From assembly GCA_019752925.1 (NCBI GenBank), contig JAIELP010000008.1, forward strand, positions 37,223-101,222: DNA of 64,000 bases, read 5' to 3'. The position numbers were made by a program, and so were the translations under genes. Each line of letters begins with the position of its first letter. Positions within the stretch are counted from its first letter, which is position 1. The notes under the pieces were generated by a model. That model did no database searches and had not been told where the DNA came from. It saw only the letters and a program-made list of their open reading frames with translations. The stretch is from a bacterium. GTDB lineage: Bacteria; Bdellovibrionota; Bdellovibrionia; Bdellovibrionales; Bdellovibrionaceae. Of this stretch, positions 45,949 through 55,243 are shown piece by piece.

Positions 45949-48900
45949 TTAGACTTGTGCTCCTCTTAGTTTTTGGATTTTAGCACCCGACCATACTCTG
46001 AATTTTTCGATGTAACCGAACGCCGCAGGTACAACTACGAGAGTTAAGATTGTCGAACTCAATACACCGCCGATAATCGCAACACCCATTGATTGTCTTT
46101 GAGTACCTAAAGCCGTTACACCGATAGCGATCGGCATTGTACTCGCGATAAGAGCTAACGACGTCATTAGGATTGGACGTAAACGTGTGCGACAGGCTTT
46201 GACCAGCGCTTCGTTTAGCTCAAGACCTTCTTTTAACAAGTGGTTTGTATAATCCACAAGTAAGATCGAGTTCTTCGCCACAACCCCCATTAAGAGGATC
46301 AAACCGATAATTGAGAAGATGTCGATTGATTTATCAAAAATTAATAAACCAGCAAAGGCACCCGAAACCGCCAGCGGTAAGGCCAACAGAATTGTAAACG
46401 GTGTAATAAAGCTTTCGTATAAAGAAGCTAGAACTAAGTAAATCAATAAAACACCTAATCCCATTGCAATGGCCATGTTCTGAATTAAATCGATAAAGTC
46501 TTGTGCTTGACCTTCATACTTATACGTAACGCCGATAGGCGGCTTCATATCCGTTGTTAGTAGCTTATCAATCTGAGCAGTAGCATCACCTAATTGTCCT
46601 TTGGGACCTAAGTTCGCTGTAATGGCAATAAAGCGACCTTTATTTTGACGATTGATCTGAGAGTAACCAATTTTCTTTTCAGCAGTGGCAACTCTTGAAA
46701 GAGGTACCATGTTCATATTTTGATTTGGAACAAAAGTATTATTGAAATTTTTTGCCAAATCTTTATCTTCCTCAGGAAACATTACCCGGATGTCATAATC
46801 AATACCATTTTGTCTGTAGACTGCTGGCACGGACCCTTCGGTTCTGTTTCTAAGCTCGGCTCCGGCATTTACAGTTGAAACACCTAAGGCTTCCGACTTG
46901 TCGCGATCAAATACAACATGATATTCAGGACTTCCCGATCTGAAGTTGGTATCTACATCTATTAAACCCGGAATAGCCGCGATTTTTTTCTGAAGGGCTA
47001 AGGCGTATTTTGAAAGTTCGTCTAAATTATCGCCGACTAAATACAAATTCAGAGGTTTTTGTCCTCCTCCTCCGATATCCACTTCGGTAATGGCCAATAC
47101 GGCTTGATCTTTATAGACCTCAAAAGCTTTACGCAGTTTTGTTTTTACATCTGTTGTTGTTAAACCCTTACGAGTTTTTTTGTCATGAAGGTGAACATAA
47201 AAATCTGCTTTGTTAGACTCGTAAGTATTAGACCCTACAGTCAAAGCAACTAATTCAACTTCAGGAAGTGATTTGATAGTTGCTTCGATTTTTTTTGCAA
47301 ATTCGTGAGTTCCATCAATAGAAGTACCCACAGGCAACTCCATTGATACAGAGAACTCACCTAAGTCGTTTGCCGGCAAGAATGTTTTAGAAATATATTT
47401 TCCGGAATACATAGAAACCAAAAACAATACGAAAGCAGAAATCAGTACAGTTTTTCGTCTGATAACTGTCCATCTTAGAATTTTTTCATAACTGTCTTCA
47501 AGATAAGTCTGGAAGCGATCAAACACAGCCAGCATTTTTCCTATAATTCCCTTACCTTTATGATGCTCATCTTTAGTGGCCAGATAGGCCGATAGCATCG
47601 GAGCAACTGTAAACGCATCAAACAACGAAATTAACATCGTGAAAACGACGGTGAGACCAAACTGTTTAAAGAATTGACCCACAATTCCAGGAACAAATGC
47701 TATTGGACCGAATACCGCAATCACAACCATTGTGGTTGCGATAACAGCTAAAGATACTTCCTTTGTTCCTTCAAGAGCTGCCTGAATTGGATGTTTACCC
47801 ATTTCTAAATGACGGAAAATATTTTCACGAACAACGATGGCATCATCGATGAGTAGACCGACGGCTAACGATAAAGCGATCAGTGTCATAATATTAATTG
47901 AAAAACCCATTGCGTACATGATCACAAAACCACCCAATAATGAGTTAGGTAAAGCAAGACCTGTAATAAACGTTGAACGGGCCGAACCTAAGAAGAAGAA
48001 AACTACGATCACGCAAAGTATAATACCAATGAAAATACTTTCACGCACATCTAATACATTCAACCGAATTGGAACTGAAGAATCTCGCACCAAAACCGCT
48101 TTAGCATCAATTTTTTTCTCAGTTAAAATTGTATTAACTATTTCAATTTGTTTTTTTAGACGGTCCGAAACCGCTACCGTATTAGCACCGGATTGTTTAT
48201 ACGCCTGTAAAAATAGTGCATTATCTCCATTAATCGAAGAAAAACGCTTAGCTTTTTCGAGACTCTCTTTAATTGTTGCAATTTCAGATAACTTAACTGG
48301 GCGGTCCGAACCCACAAAGTTAACCGCTACATCTTTAAGTTGGTCCAAACTTCCGAACTCACCTACTGCTCTTAGAACTGTTTCGCTTGATGGATTTTCA
48401 AATTTACCGATCGGAATATCTTTTGATGTCGCTTCGATTTTTTGAGAAACCTGAAGCATCGATAAACGTCTATCCTGCAATTTATTTTTATCGACAATGA
48501 CCTGAATTTCTTTTTTCTGACCACCAACAATACGCACAAGTCCCACATCCTGAACACGTTCAAGTAATGGCTTAACTTGTTCATTGGCCACGTCATACAG
48601 ATCCGCTGGCCCCAATTTAGAATTCAAAGCTATTGTTAAGATTGGCTGATCAGCAGGGTCAAATCTTCTGATCGTCGGCTCTTTTGCATCGGTAGGTAAT
48701 TTATTTCTTATGTTTGAAATACGGTTGCGGACTTGCTGCTCAGCCTCTTTAATATCAACGCCCAATCTGAACTTAATAATGATAATGGCCACAGAATCGT
48801 AGTTATTTGAAGACACAGTTTCTATACCAGGAAGACTCGATACTTCATCTTCAATTACTTTTGAAATTTGTCGTTCCACATCTATAGGCGAAGCTCCAGG

Positions 48901-49053
48901 GTACAAGATCTCCGCAAAAACAATTGGAAACGTTACGTCAGGAAACTGATCGACAGGCATCTTTTTATAGGAAATCAGTCCTAAAATAATCATAAATGCT
49001 ACTAAGCAAGTTATGAAAATCGGTCTTTTAATTGATAGTTCAGCTAAATTCAT
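45949..49053 (-). CDS. RND-family efflux pump (HAE1-like inner-membrane transporter)
   Basis: A proton-driven trimeric transporter of 1034 residues. It begins with MNLAELSIKRPIF, has twelve membrane helices in two repeats and two large periplasmic loops. The proton-relay Asp pair is in GLLIDDAIVVREN in TM4. The loop sequences fit drug/solvent pumps rather than metal pumps. It is 3 bp from the TolC-like gene and 12 bp from the ABC exporter. The expected membrane-fusion adaptor gene is absent from the operon. Confidence 0.93.
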   Translation of the reverse strand: MNLAELSIKRPIFITCLVAFMIILGLISYKKMPVDQFPDVTFPIVFAEILYPGASPIDVERQISKVIEDEVSSLPGIETVSSNNYDSVAIIIIKFRLGVDIKEAEQQVRNRISNIRNKLPTDAKEPTIRRFDPADQPILTIALNSKLGPADLYDVANEQVKPLLERVQDVGLVRIVGGQKKEIQVIVDKNKLQDRRLSMLQVSQKIEATSKDIPIGKFENPSSETVLRAVGEFGSLDQLKDVAVNFVGSDRPVKLSEIATIKESLEKAKRFSSINGDNALFLQAYKQSGANTVAVSDRLKKQIEIVNTILTEKKIDAKAVLVRDSSVPIRLNVLDVRESIFIGIILCVIVVFFFLGSARSTFITGLALPNSLLGGFVIMYAMGFSINIMTLIALSLAVGLLIDDAIVVRENIFRHLEMGKHPIQAALEGTKEVSLAVIATTMVVIAVFGPIAFVPGIVGQFFKQFGLTVVFTMLISLFDAFTVAPMLSAYLATKDEHHKGKGIIGKMLAVFDRFQTYLEDSYEKILRWTVIRRKTVLISAFVLFLVSMYSGKYISKTFLPANDLGEFSVSMELPVGTSIDGTHEFAKKIEATIKSLPEVELVALTVGSNTYESNKADFYVHLHDKKTRKGLTTTDVKTKLRKAFEVYKDQAVLAITEVDIGGGGQKPLNLYLVGDNLDELSKYALALQKKIAAIPGLIDVDTNFRSGSPEYHVVFDRDKSEALGVSTVNAGAELRNRTEGSVPAVYRQNGIDYDIRVMFPEEDKDLAKNFNNTFVPNQNMNMVPLSRVATAEKKIGYSQINRQNKGRFIAITANLGPKGQLGDATAQIDKLLTTDMKPPIGVTYKYEGQAQDFIDLIQNMAIAMGLGVLLIYLVLASLYESFITPFTILLALPLAVSGAFAGLLIFDKSIDIFSIIGLILLMGVVAKNSILLVDYTNHLLKEGLELNEALVKACRTRLRPILMTSLALIASTMPIAIGVTALGTQRQSMGVAIIGGVLSSTILTLVVVPAAFGYIEKFRVWSGAKIQKLRGAQV

Positions 49054-49056
49054 ATT

Positions 49057-50451
49057 CTACTCCGCAGTCGACATATATAATTGTGTAGTGGCTTCTAATT
49101 TTCTTAAACCTGATTTTGCACGCAAATAAGTAACATCTGCTTCCGCCGAATCAGTTTCAGCTGTCACAACATTTAGTGTAATGGTACGTCCTTTAGAAAA
49201 TTTAATTTGCTCTTGCTTAGCGCGATCTCTTTGTAATTGAGCAATCTTTTCTAATGTTACAACGTTTTGTTTTGTTAACTCGTATTTTCTTAAGAAATCA
49301 GCCCAGGCATTGGTGCCCGATAACTTCGCCTGCTCGGCTCTGTATTGAGCCGCTAAAGCATCTTTTTTGGCCGCATCTAATTGCGAGCTTTTAGCATCCG
49401 AACCGAACATCCACGAGAAAGTTACGCCCACAAATGTTGTCGGACGTTCTGTTTTTCCAATGTTATTCATCATCGTCTGATGATCCACATTGTATGAGTT
49501 TGTATTATATCTACCAACTAAAGAAAGATCCGGCCTTAAGCTATCTACTGTTTCTTCTGAAATTCTTTGTTTTACGTTAGCTTCAAGCGCTGTGATGTAA
49601 GTATCAATCTTAACAACATCTTTTTGCTTAGAAAGTTCACCCACATAAGGTCTTGCGTCCATTAAGTTTGAAGTAAACATCGGCAAAGGTTCTGAATCAC
49701 TCAAACCCATATTTTCCCTTATCTTAGCCTCTCGGTAAGTAAGTTCATCTTTGGCTGTTGCCAATTGAACTTCACGGCTCGCAGATAAAGCTTTAACCTG
49801 CAAAAGATCCGATTGGTCGCTGATTCCGTTATAAACACGATTAGAATTCCAACTTTCTAATTTTTTTGCACGGTCTAAGTTCGCTTGCTTTAATTTAAGA
49901 TCTTCCTGAGCCACTAAGTAGTCCCAGTAGTCAGACTCCATTTCGATTAAAGTAGCGCGCTTTCTTAATTCAAAACCTAAAGTTTCGAGCTTATTCGTAG
50001 CTTCTTCACGATCCTGTCTTAAACGTGTTCCATGTCCAAAGAAATCTTTCCATAAAGATTGCTGCAAGCTAACTCCTAAACGTCCCGTTGAATATCCATT
50101 ATTTCCTGCAGTTACAGGTAATTCATATTCATACTTAGTCGTATCAGCTGTTACACCTAAAGTTGTGCCGCTTGAAAACTTTTTTGACAAACCTAGGTTT
50201 GATAAAGTTGTAGTTCTTTTATCGGCCACAGTAATAGGCTCAGATTTATCTGTTGCTACTGAGTAACCAGCCGTCAACGTAGGAGATAAAAGCAAATCTC
50301 CCGCGATCTGTTTATCTTTTGATGCCTCAATTGAAAGGTCATAAGAGCTTACTAGCTTGTTTTTCTGGATAACTATCTTTAGATATTCATCTAAAGTTAA
50401 TGCATCCGCATTAAAAGCAATAAGTGTTAGTATTAAAATGATCGTTTTCAT
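49057..50451 (-). CDS. TolC-family outer-membrane efflux protein
   Basis: A 464-residue exported protein (signal MKTIILILTLIAFNADA) with the long alpha-helical hairpins of the OEP/TolC fold, repeated in two halves with many Ala/Lys/Glu heptads. It would form the outer-membrane exit duct for the RND pump encoded next. Its ATG overlaps the tetR stop (ATGA), so both are made from one transcript. Confidence 0.9.
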   Translation of the reverse strand: MKTIILILTLIAFNADALTLDEYLKIVIQKNKLVSSYDLSIEASKDKQIAGDLLLSPTLTAGYSVATDKSEPITVADKRTTTLSNLGLSKKFSSGTTLGVTADTTKYEYELPVTAGNNGYSTGRLGVSLQQSLWKDFFGHGTRLRQDREEATNKLETLGFELRKRATLIEMESDYWDYLVAQEDLKLKQANLDRAKKLESWNSNRVYNGISDQSDLLQVKALSASREVQLATAKDELTYREAKIRENMGLSDSEPLPMFTSNLMDARPYVGELSKQKDVVKIDTYITALEANVKQRISEETVDSLRPDLSLVGRYNTNSYNVDHQTMMNNIGKTERPTTFVGVTFSWMFGSDAKSSQLDAAKKDALAAQYRAEQAKLSGTNAWADFLRKYELTKQNVVTLEKIAQLQRDRAKQEQIKFSKGRTITLNVVTAETDSAEADVTYLRAKSGLRKLEATTQLYMSTAE

Positions 50452-51086
50452 TTAAGAACTCCCGTTAAAAATATATCTAATATTTGTTGTTTTAATTTAG
50501 CTGGATCTTTGGAAACTTCATCACAGTCATGGCTGAGCAATATTTGACAGTCCATAACTTCATAGAAACCCCAAATACTTTCACTCATCATAATGAAGAG
50601 TAACGCAGGATTTACACTTTCTTTAACATATCCTTTTTTCTGCCCAAGTTGGATAATTTTATAAAAGTTAAGAATTAATGGATAAAAAATTTCTTTATGT
50701 ATCTCTTTTGAGTAAGGCATACCCGCCAATTTTTCGCGCGAAAAAATTTGTGACATTTCAGGGTTATTTTGGCGAGTAGTGATAATGTTTTCGATAACCT
50801 GCCCGAGATCATACATAAAAACTTCTTTAGTCATTTCAGTTTTTTGCATCTGCTCAACTAAACCCTGTGCGCTGGCTTTAATTTCTAAAGCATAGTTACG
50901 CATAACCTCTTTGTAGAGGCCTTCTTTTCCACCGAAATAATAAGAAATAAGTGAAATATTTGAGTCAGCTTGCTTTGCGATTTCACGAGTGCTGCATTTA
51001 TCTAAGCCTAGTTTTGCAAATAAACGGGCTGCAGCTTTTATTATGCATAATTTGGAATCGAGTTTAGAATCAGGCGTTGAAGACAT
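50448..51086 (-). CDS. TetR-family transcriptional repressor
   Basis: A 212-residue regulator. Residues 15-62 are the TetR HTH (ARLFAKLGLDKCSTREIAKQ and ISLISYYFGGKEGLYKEV); the helical C-terminal domain binds an unknown ligand. It is the first gene of the efflux operon and probably represses it through the palindrome at 51089-51116, two bases upstream of its own start, with the drug acting as inducer. Confidence 0.92.
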   Translation of the reverse strand: MSSTPDSKLDSKLCIIKAAARLFAKLGLDKCSTREIAKQADSNISLISYYFGGKEGLYKEVMRNYALEIKASAQGLVEQMQKTEMTKEVFMYDLGQVIENIITTRQNNPEMSQIFSREKLAGMPYSKEIHKEIFYPLILNFYKIIQLGQKKGYVKESVNPALLFIMMSESIWGFYEVMDCQILLSHDCDEVSKDPAKLKQQILDIFLTGVLK

Positions 51087-51088
51087 GG

Positions 51089-51116
51089 GCCTTAAGTTAA
51101 ATTATTAACCTAAGGC
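51089..51116. promoter_or_regulatory. Probable TetR operator of the efflux operon
   Basis: A 28-bp imperfect palindrome, GCCTTAAGTTAA, four bases, TTAACCTAAGGC (11 of 12 positions symmetric), ends two bases before the tetR start codon. Size and position fit an autoregulatory TetR operator that would also cover the ribosome-binding region. Confidence 0.6.
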
Positions 51117-51179
51117 TGTCTACAGAAAAGTTAATCAATCGTTTGATTTTTAATTAAATTATTGATTTTATTATGTATT

Positions 51180-51329
51180 TTACTTTTTACAGTCAGTACA
51201 CTTATGTTCTGATCCATCCTTGCACGCTGTGCACGCAGCAGTATCTCCACCGCAACTGCATTTGTGCATATAGGAAGCACATGAGGTCAAAAGTGCTGAG
51301 CATATTAAGATTGTGATAAGTTTTTTCAT
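51180..51329 (-). CDS. Small Cys-rich lipoprotein
   Basis: A 49-residue protein too short for routine gene calling. It starts at ATG 51329 with GGAG five bases upstream, has the lipoprotein signal MKKLITILICSALLTSC (Cys17 lipidated), and the remaining 32 residues hold six cysteines as CSC, CTAC and CTDC plus two histidines. This arrangement resembles small metal-binding or redox lipoproteins. It lies 93 bp upstream of tetR on the same strand and diverges from the HNH nuclease gene. Function is unknown. Confidence 0.72.
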   Translation of the reverse strand: MKKLITILICSALLTSCASYMHKCSCGGDTAACTACKDGSEHKCTDCKK

Positions 51330-51432
51330 GCTTTCTCCGTATTTACTGCCTGTTTAAGATCAGTTCTATCTATTTTGTTGCAAACTAAAGACATTTACAA
51401 TTAGTCTTAAGTCTAGGTTTTTGAGGGGGCTC

Positions 51433-52323
51433 ATGAAACTCATTTTCAGAATATTATTATTCACTTTATGCATAGCTAATATAAGCCTAACCCCCTCATT
51501 TGCAACCGAGTCTGACGTAGTCATAGTAGCAACTCCTGAACCCGAACTACTTGAAAAAACATATGTTTCTCTAGAGTTAACCAACGAAGAGCCTGTTAGC
51601 ATATCTATCGTTAAATCTTTCAATAGCATTGTTAAAATTGTTCAAAATAAATACTATTCTCTGTTGAACTGGCGCAAATACTCACGCAGATCAGATAGCC
51701 TTGAAATTCCTAATTACGACCGCAAATTACAATTCGGCCGTTGGATCAATGATCCAAATGACGACACCTGCTACAACACACGCGCAAAAGTATTAGTTAG
51801 AGACTCCGACAAAGAAGTTATATTTAAAGACACTAACCACTGCGTGGTCGAAGCCGGACGCTGGAATGACCCTTACACTGGCGGAACGTTTTCAGAGTCA
51901 AAAGACATTCAAATTGACCACTTCGTTCCACTTAAAAATGCATACTTATCTGGTGCTTATAAATGGTCTTTCAGAGCTCGCTGCCTTTACTCCAACTACA
52001 TGGGTAATGATTTTCATTTAGTTTCTGCCAATGGATCGCAAAACATGAAAAAAGGCGACAAAGGCCCGGACAAATACATTCCACCTAACCCCGAGTACAC
52101 TTGTACTTATTTAAAAAACTGGCTAACAGTTAAGTTCTTATGGGGCTTAAAAATGACTGAGGCCGAAGCTACTGCCGTTGTTCAAGCTATCACCAATAAC
52201 AATTGTAATACTCAAAAATTCCGTATGACTTACCACCAAATCATGACTCAGGCAGAATTTGCACAGGACAATATGGATTTGTGTGAAAAATTAGATCAAG
52301 CTAGCAAACCAGTTACAAACTAG
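51433..52323 (+). CDS. Secreted HNH-type nuclease (GmrSD/DUF1524-like)
   Basis: About 296 residues with signal peptide LIFRILLFTLCIANISLTPS. The nuclease core is DIQIDHFVPLKNAY (catalytic His) with the downstream Asn/Lys block LVSANGSQNMKKGDK and a PDKYIPP motif, as in the DUF1524 HNH family. Several cysteines suggest an extracellular, disulfide-bonded enzyme that would digest nucleic acid. The ATG at 51433, preceded by GAGGGGG, is preferred to the TTG at 51421. Confidence 0.87.
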   Translation: MKLIFRILLFTLCIANISLTPSFATESDVVIVATPEPELLEKTYVSLELTNEEPVSISIVKSFNSIVKIVQNKYYSLLNWRKYSRRSDSLEIPNYDRKLQFGRWINDPNDDTCYNTRAKVLVRDSDKEVIFKDTNHCVVEAGRWNDPYTGGTFSESKDIQIDHFVPLKNAYLSGAYKWSFRARCLYSNYMGNDFHLVSANGSQNMKKGDKGPDKYIPPNPEYTCTYLKNWLTVKFLWGLKMTEAEATAVVQAITNNNCNTQKFRMTYHQIMTQAEFAQDNMDLCEKLDQASKPVTN

Positions 52324-52337
52324 TTATATTCCCACCC

Positions 52338-53150
52338 ATGACAGAAATCAGAGAAGGTCAATCCGTTGAGTTATTAAAAGAGCTCCACATTTTGACCCAA
52401 GATGGAAAAATGAATCAGGACAGCCGGCGCAAGTTAAAGCAGGTGTATCACCTCTACAACTTTATTGAACCATTACTTAAAGAACTTTCAGAAAATAGCC
52501 CAACTCTCAACTTAGTCGATCATGGCGCCGGCAAATCTTACCTGGGGTTTATAATTTACGATTTGTTTTTTAAAAATCTTCACAACGCTCACGTATACGG
52601 AATTGAAACTCGCAACGAGCTTATTGAAAAATCACAGGTTCTACAAAAGAAGCTCGGTTTCAAAAACATGTCTTTTATTAATTCAACTGTTAAAGAGTCG
52701 CAGTCATTAGGTGAACTACCTCAAACAGTTGAGATGGTTACAGCGCTTCATGCCTGCGATACAGCCACTGACGATGCCATCAGCTTTGCTCTACAGAAAA
52801 AAGCTAAGCACATAGTGCTTATTCCTTGCTGCCAGGCCGAAGTAGCCAGCTACCTCAGACAAAATAAAAAGTTTTCTTTAGCTAACCCTATGGTGGAACT
52901 TTATCGACACGGTATTCACACGCGAGAGTTTGGCAGTCATTTAACTAATATTTTGCGCTGCTTACAGCTGGAGTCTTTTGGTTACGATGTGACTGTTACG
53001 GAACTGGTGGGCTTTGAGCACTCAATGAAAAATGAATTAATTATTGCCACTCAAAAAAATAAACACTCTAAAAATGCAAAAGAGCGCATTAGCGCTCTTT
53101 TGAGTGAATTTAAAATTCAGGAACTTCAAAACAGATTTTACAGCTCTTAG
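52338..53150 (+). CDS. SAM-dependent methyltransferase (Methyltransf_32-like)
   Basis: A 270-residue cytoplasmic protein. The SAM-binding motif is DHGAGKSYLGF (near residue 59) with the acidic residue in VYGIETRNEL; TALHACDTATDDAI and VLIPCCQAEVA match the family with METTL25/GSTCD-type proteins, whose substrates are mostly unknown. It follows the nuclease gene by 14 bp. Its 3' end contains a terminator-like hairpin (53078-53101). Confidence 0.82.
   Translation: MTEIREGQSVELLKELHILTQDGKMNQDSRRKLKQVYHLYNFIEPLLKELSENSPTLNLVDHGAGKSYLGFIIYDLFFKNLHNAHVYGIETRNELIEKSQVLQKKLGFKNMSFINSTVKESQSLGELPQTVEMVTALHACDTATDDAISFALQKKAKHIVLIPCCQAEVASYLRQNKKFSLANPMVELYRHGIHTREFGSHLTNILRCLQLESFGYDVTVTELVGFEHSMKNELIIATQKNKHSKNAKERISALLSEFKIQELQNRFYSS
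53078..53101. terminator. Terminator-like hairpin inside the 3' coding end
   Basis: AAAAGAGCGC, a 4-nt loop (ATTA), and GCGCTCTTTT form a 10-bp perfect stem with A and T runs. It lies about 50 bp before the stop of the methyltransferase gene and just past the stop of the convergent peptidase gene, so it probably terminates the peptidase transcript. Confidence 0.65.
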
Positions 53151-55144
53151 TTTGCAGTAATTTTAGCCTGTGTATTTCCTTTTAAGTGCTTTTTAAAGAA
53201 CTCAATCATGTTACCGATTTCCAGAACCTGATTTTCTTTTTTAGCAGAACCGTGACCTTCGTCAGCAAATACGATTAATTCACTTGGGATACCTTTTTTC
53301 GTTAAGGTCTCGTGAATTTGTAATGCTTCACCAACCGGTACACGTGGATCATTAGCGCCTTGGATAATCATTAAAGGAGCTTTAACTTTATCAACGTAAG
53401 TAACAGCAGAAAGTTTTAATAAAGCCTCTTTGTCTTTTACCGGATCACCATATTCAGAAATGCGCAGAGCTCGTCTGTAGGGAGCTGTGTTATTTAAAAA
53501 TGAAACTAAGTTACTCATACCTACTAATGCAACTCCTGTTTCGTAAGCGCCTGCAAAACGTGTCATCGCAAGTAAAGTGGAATAACCTCCGTAACTCCAA
53601 CCCATCACTCCTACTTTAGGAGCTGTTCCATCTGTGTTTTTCCAGTTAGCTTTAATCCAGATTGAGGCGTCTTCGATATCGCCGATTACGTTTTCACGTA
53701 AAGGCCCGTTGTCCATATCAACCCATTTTTTTCCGTAACCATCGCTACCGCGAACGTTCGGTTCTACAAAAATAAAACCTTCATCAACAAAAGCTTGGGC
53801 CATAGTGCTGAATCCCGGCTGACTTTGGCCTTCAGGACCGCCGTGGAAGTGAACTACTACCGGACAGTTTTCTCTGTTTTTTGCGTTTAATTTACATTTT
53901 TCGGGAAAGCGGACAAACATCGGAATCTTAACTTTATCGCGAGTTTCATAAGTTAATAACTCTGAAACTACAAACTTAGAAAGATCCACTTCCGGAGCCG
54001 AAGGAAGAACCCATTGAGTTAATTTTTGAGTTCCCCAGTCGTACGAATAACCCAAGCGCGGCGCTTTGGAAGTAATAACACCGAACATAGTTACTTTAGC
54101 ATCACGAGTAGTTGTACCGTTAAAGATATGATCTACACTTACGCCCTTAATTGGTAACTTGGGTGTTGGAAGAGTTTTAAATGTTTTGGCATCTAAAACA
54201 CCGATATCTGAGTAACCGTCACGGTTAATACTGTAAATGATGCGAGTGTATTTATGATCTAAAGAAAAACCTGATACTTCATGATTCATTTCTGGGGTTA
54301 AGGCTTTAAATTTTCCGCCGGCGAATAAGTACAATCTTTTAAAGTCAGTTGTTTTATTAGAAACAACTAAGTACTCACCGTCTTTAGCTGAATAAGCTAC
54401 ATCGTACTCTTCTTTTTCGCCTTGGCCGATAACCGGCTTTAATTCCTTCGTTTTAGAATCAAAATCGTAATATTCATTTTGTTTTGCGCCGTTGTACTTA
54501 ACTAAAAGAATTTTTTTACCGTTGTTACGTTGATCAGCAACCCACCAAGCACCCTTACCATCATAAACAGTCTCAACTGATTTATCAGCCAGATTCATTT
54601 TATAAATAGAGTATGAATCCGGATTTTTATCATTTGCGGTAAAGTAGATAGTAGATGAGTCATCTGTTATAAATGAGAAACCCGCTTGAACTTTTGGCTT
54701 ACGATATAACTCTTCAACAAATCCTGTTTTTAAATCTAATTTAAATAAGCCCGGATTTTCCTGACCATTTAAATCTTTTGAAATAATTAAGAATTTACCA
54801 TTAGGAGCTACTTCGCTGATTGTAACTGCATCATTACCGCTTGTTAATTGCACTGGGAATGATTTAGGTCCGTCAATTTTCCAAACCTGTGAAATTCCTG
54901 TTACTCTCCAAGTAAAATAAAGAGTCTTTTTATCCGGCGATAGAACACCCATTCCCGGAGAAGTTACATCGAACATCTTTTTAAGCTTATTAGCCATAAA
55001 TGGGTCTAAAGCAGGTGGTGCATATTTTTTTAAGGTCTCTTGAGATACACTTTCTGTACCAAGTCCCGAGTACTGCGCAAGCAGCGTTTTGGGCGCAATT
55101 TGCACCAATAATAATGTCGTCATTAAAATAATGTGGTTTTTCAT
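53147..55144 (-). CDS. Secreted S9-family peptidase (prolyl oligopeptidase/DPP-like)
   Basis: A 665-residue exported enzyme (signal peptide to about residue 23) that cleaves peptides, often after Pro. The N-terminal part is a WD-like/propeller domain; the C-terminal alpha/beta hydrolase domain has Ser517 in GWSYGGYS, Asp599 in GANDPRVP and His631 in DEGHGS, a complete triad. The length is typical of S9 acylaminoacyl/dipeptidyl peptidases. It probably digests peptides made by the other secreted proteases. Confidence 0.93.
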   Translation of the reverse strand: MKNHIILMTTLLLVQIAPKTLLAQYSGLGTESVSQETLKKYAPPALDPFMANKLKKMFDVTSPGMGVLSPDKKTLYFTWRVTGISQVWKIDGPKSFPVQLTSGNDAVTISEVAPNGKFLIISKDLNGQENPGLFKLDLKTGFVEELYRKPKVQAGFSFITDDSSTIYFTANDKNPDSYSIYKMNLADKSVETVYDGKGAWWVADQRNNGKKILLVKYNGAKQNEYYDFDSKTKELKPVIGQGEKEEYDVAYSAKDGEYLVVSNKTTDFKRLYLFAGGKFKALTPEMNHEVSGFSLDHKYTRIIYSINRDGYSDIGVLDAKTFKTLPTPKLPIKGVSVDHIFNGTTTRDAKVTMFGVITSKAPRLGYSYDWGTQKLTQWVLPSAPEVDLSKFVVSELLTYETRDKVKIPMFVRFPEKCKLNAKNRENCPVVVHFHGGPEGQSQPGFSTMAQAFVDEGFIFVEPNVRGSDGYGKKWVDMDNGPLRENVIGDIEDASIWIKANWKNTDGTAPKVGVMGWSYGGYSTLLAMTRFAGAYETGVALVGMSNLVSFLNNTAPYRRALRISEYGDPVKDKEALLKLSAVTYVDKVKAPLMIIQGANDPRVPVGEALQIHETLTKKGIPSELIVFADEGHGSAKKENQVLEIGNMIEFFKKHLKGNTQAKITAN

Positions 55145-55243
55145 TCTTATCTCCTAAGACAGATATCCTCTCATTATTTCTAAAAAAATCAAAAAAGATT
55201 TAACCGAAAAACCTAGAGCTTGGTCTAATCCACTGGAGGATTT

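Noticed and set aside
47837..48445. 202-codon plus-strand frame inside the RND pump gene
   Set aside because: Antisense to an intact, well-conserved transporter; no domain seen.
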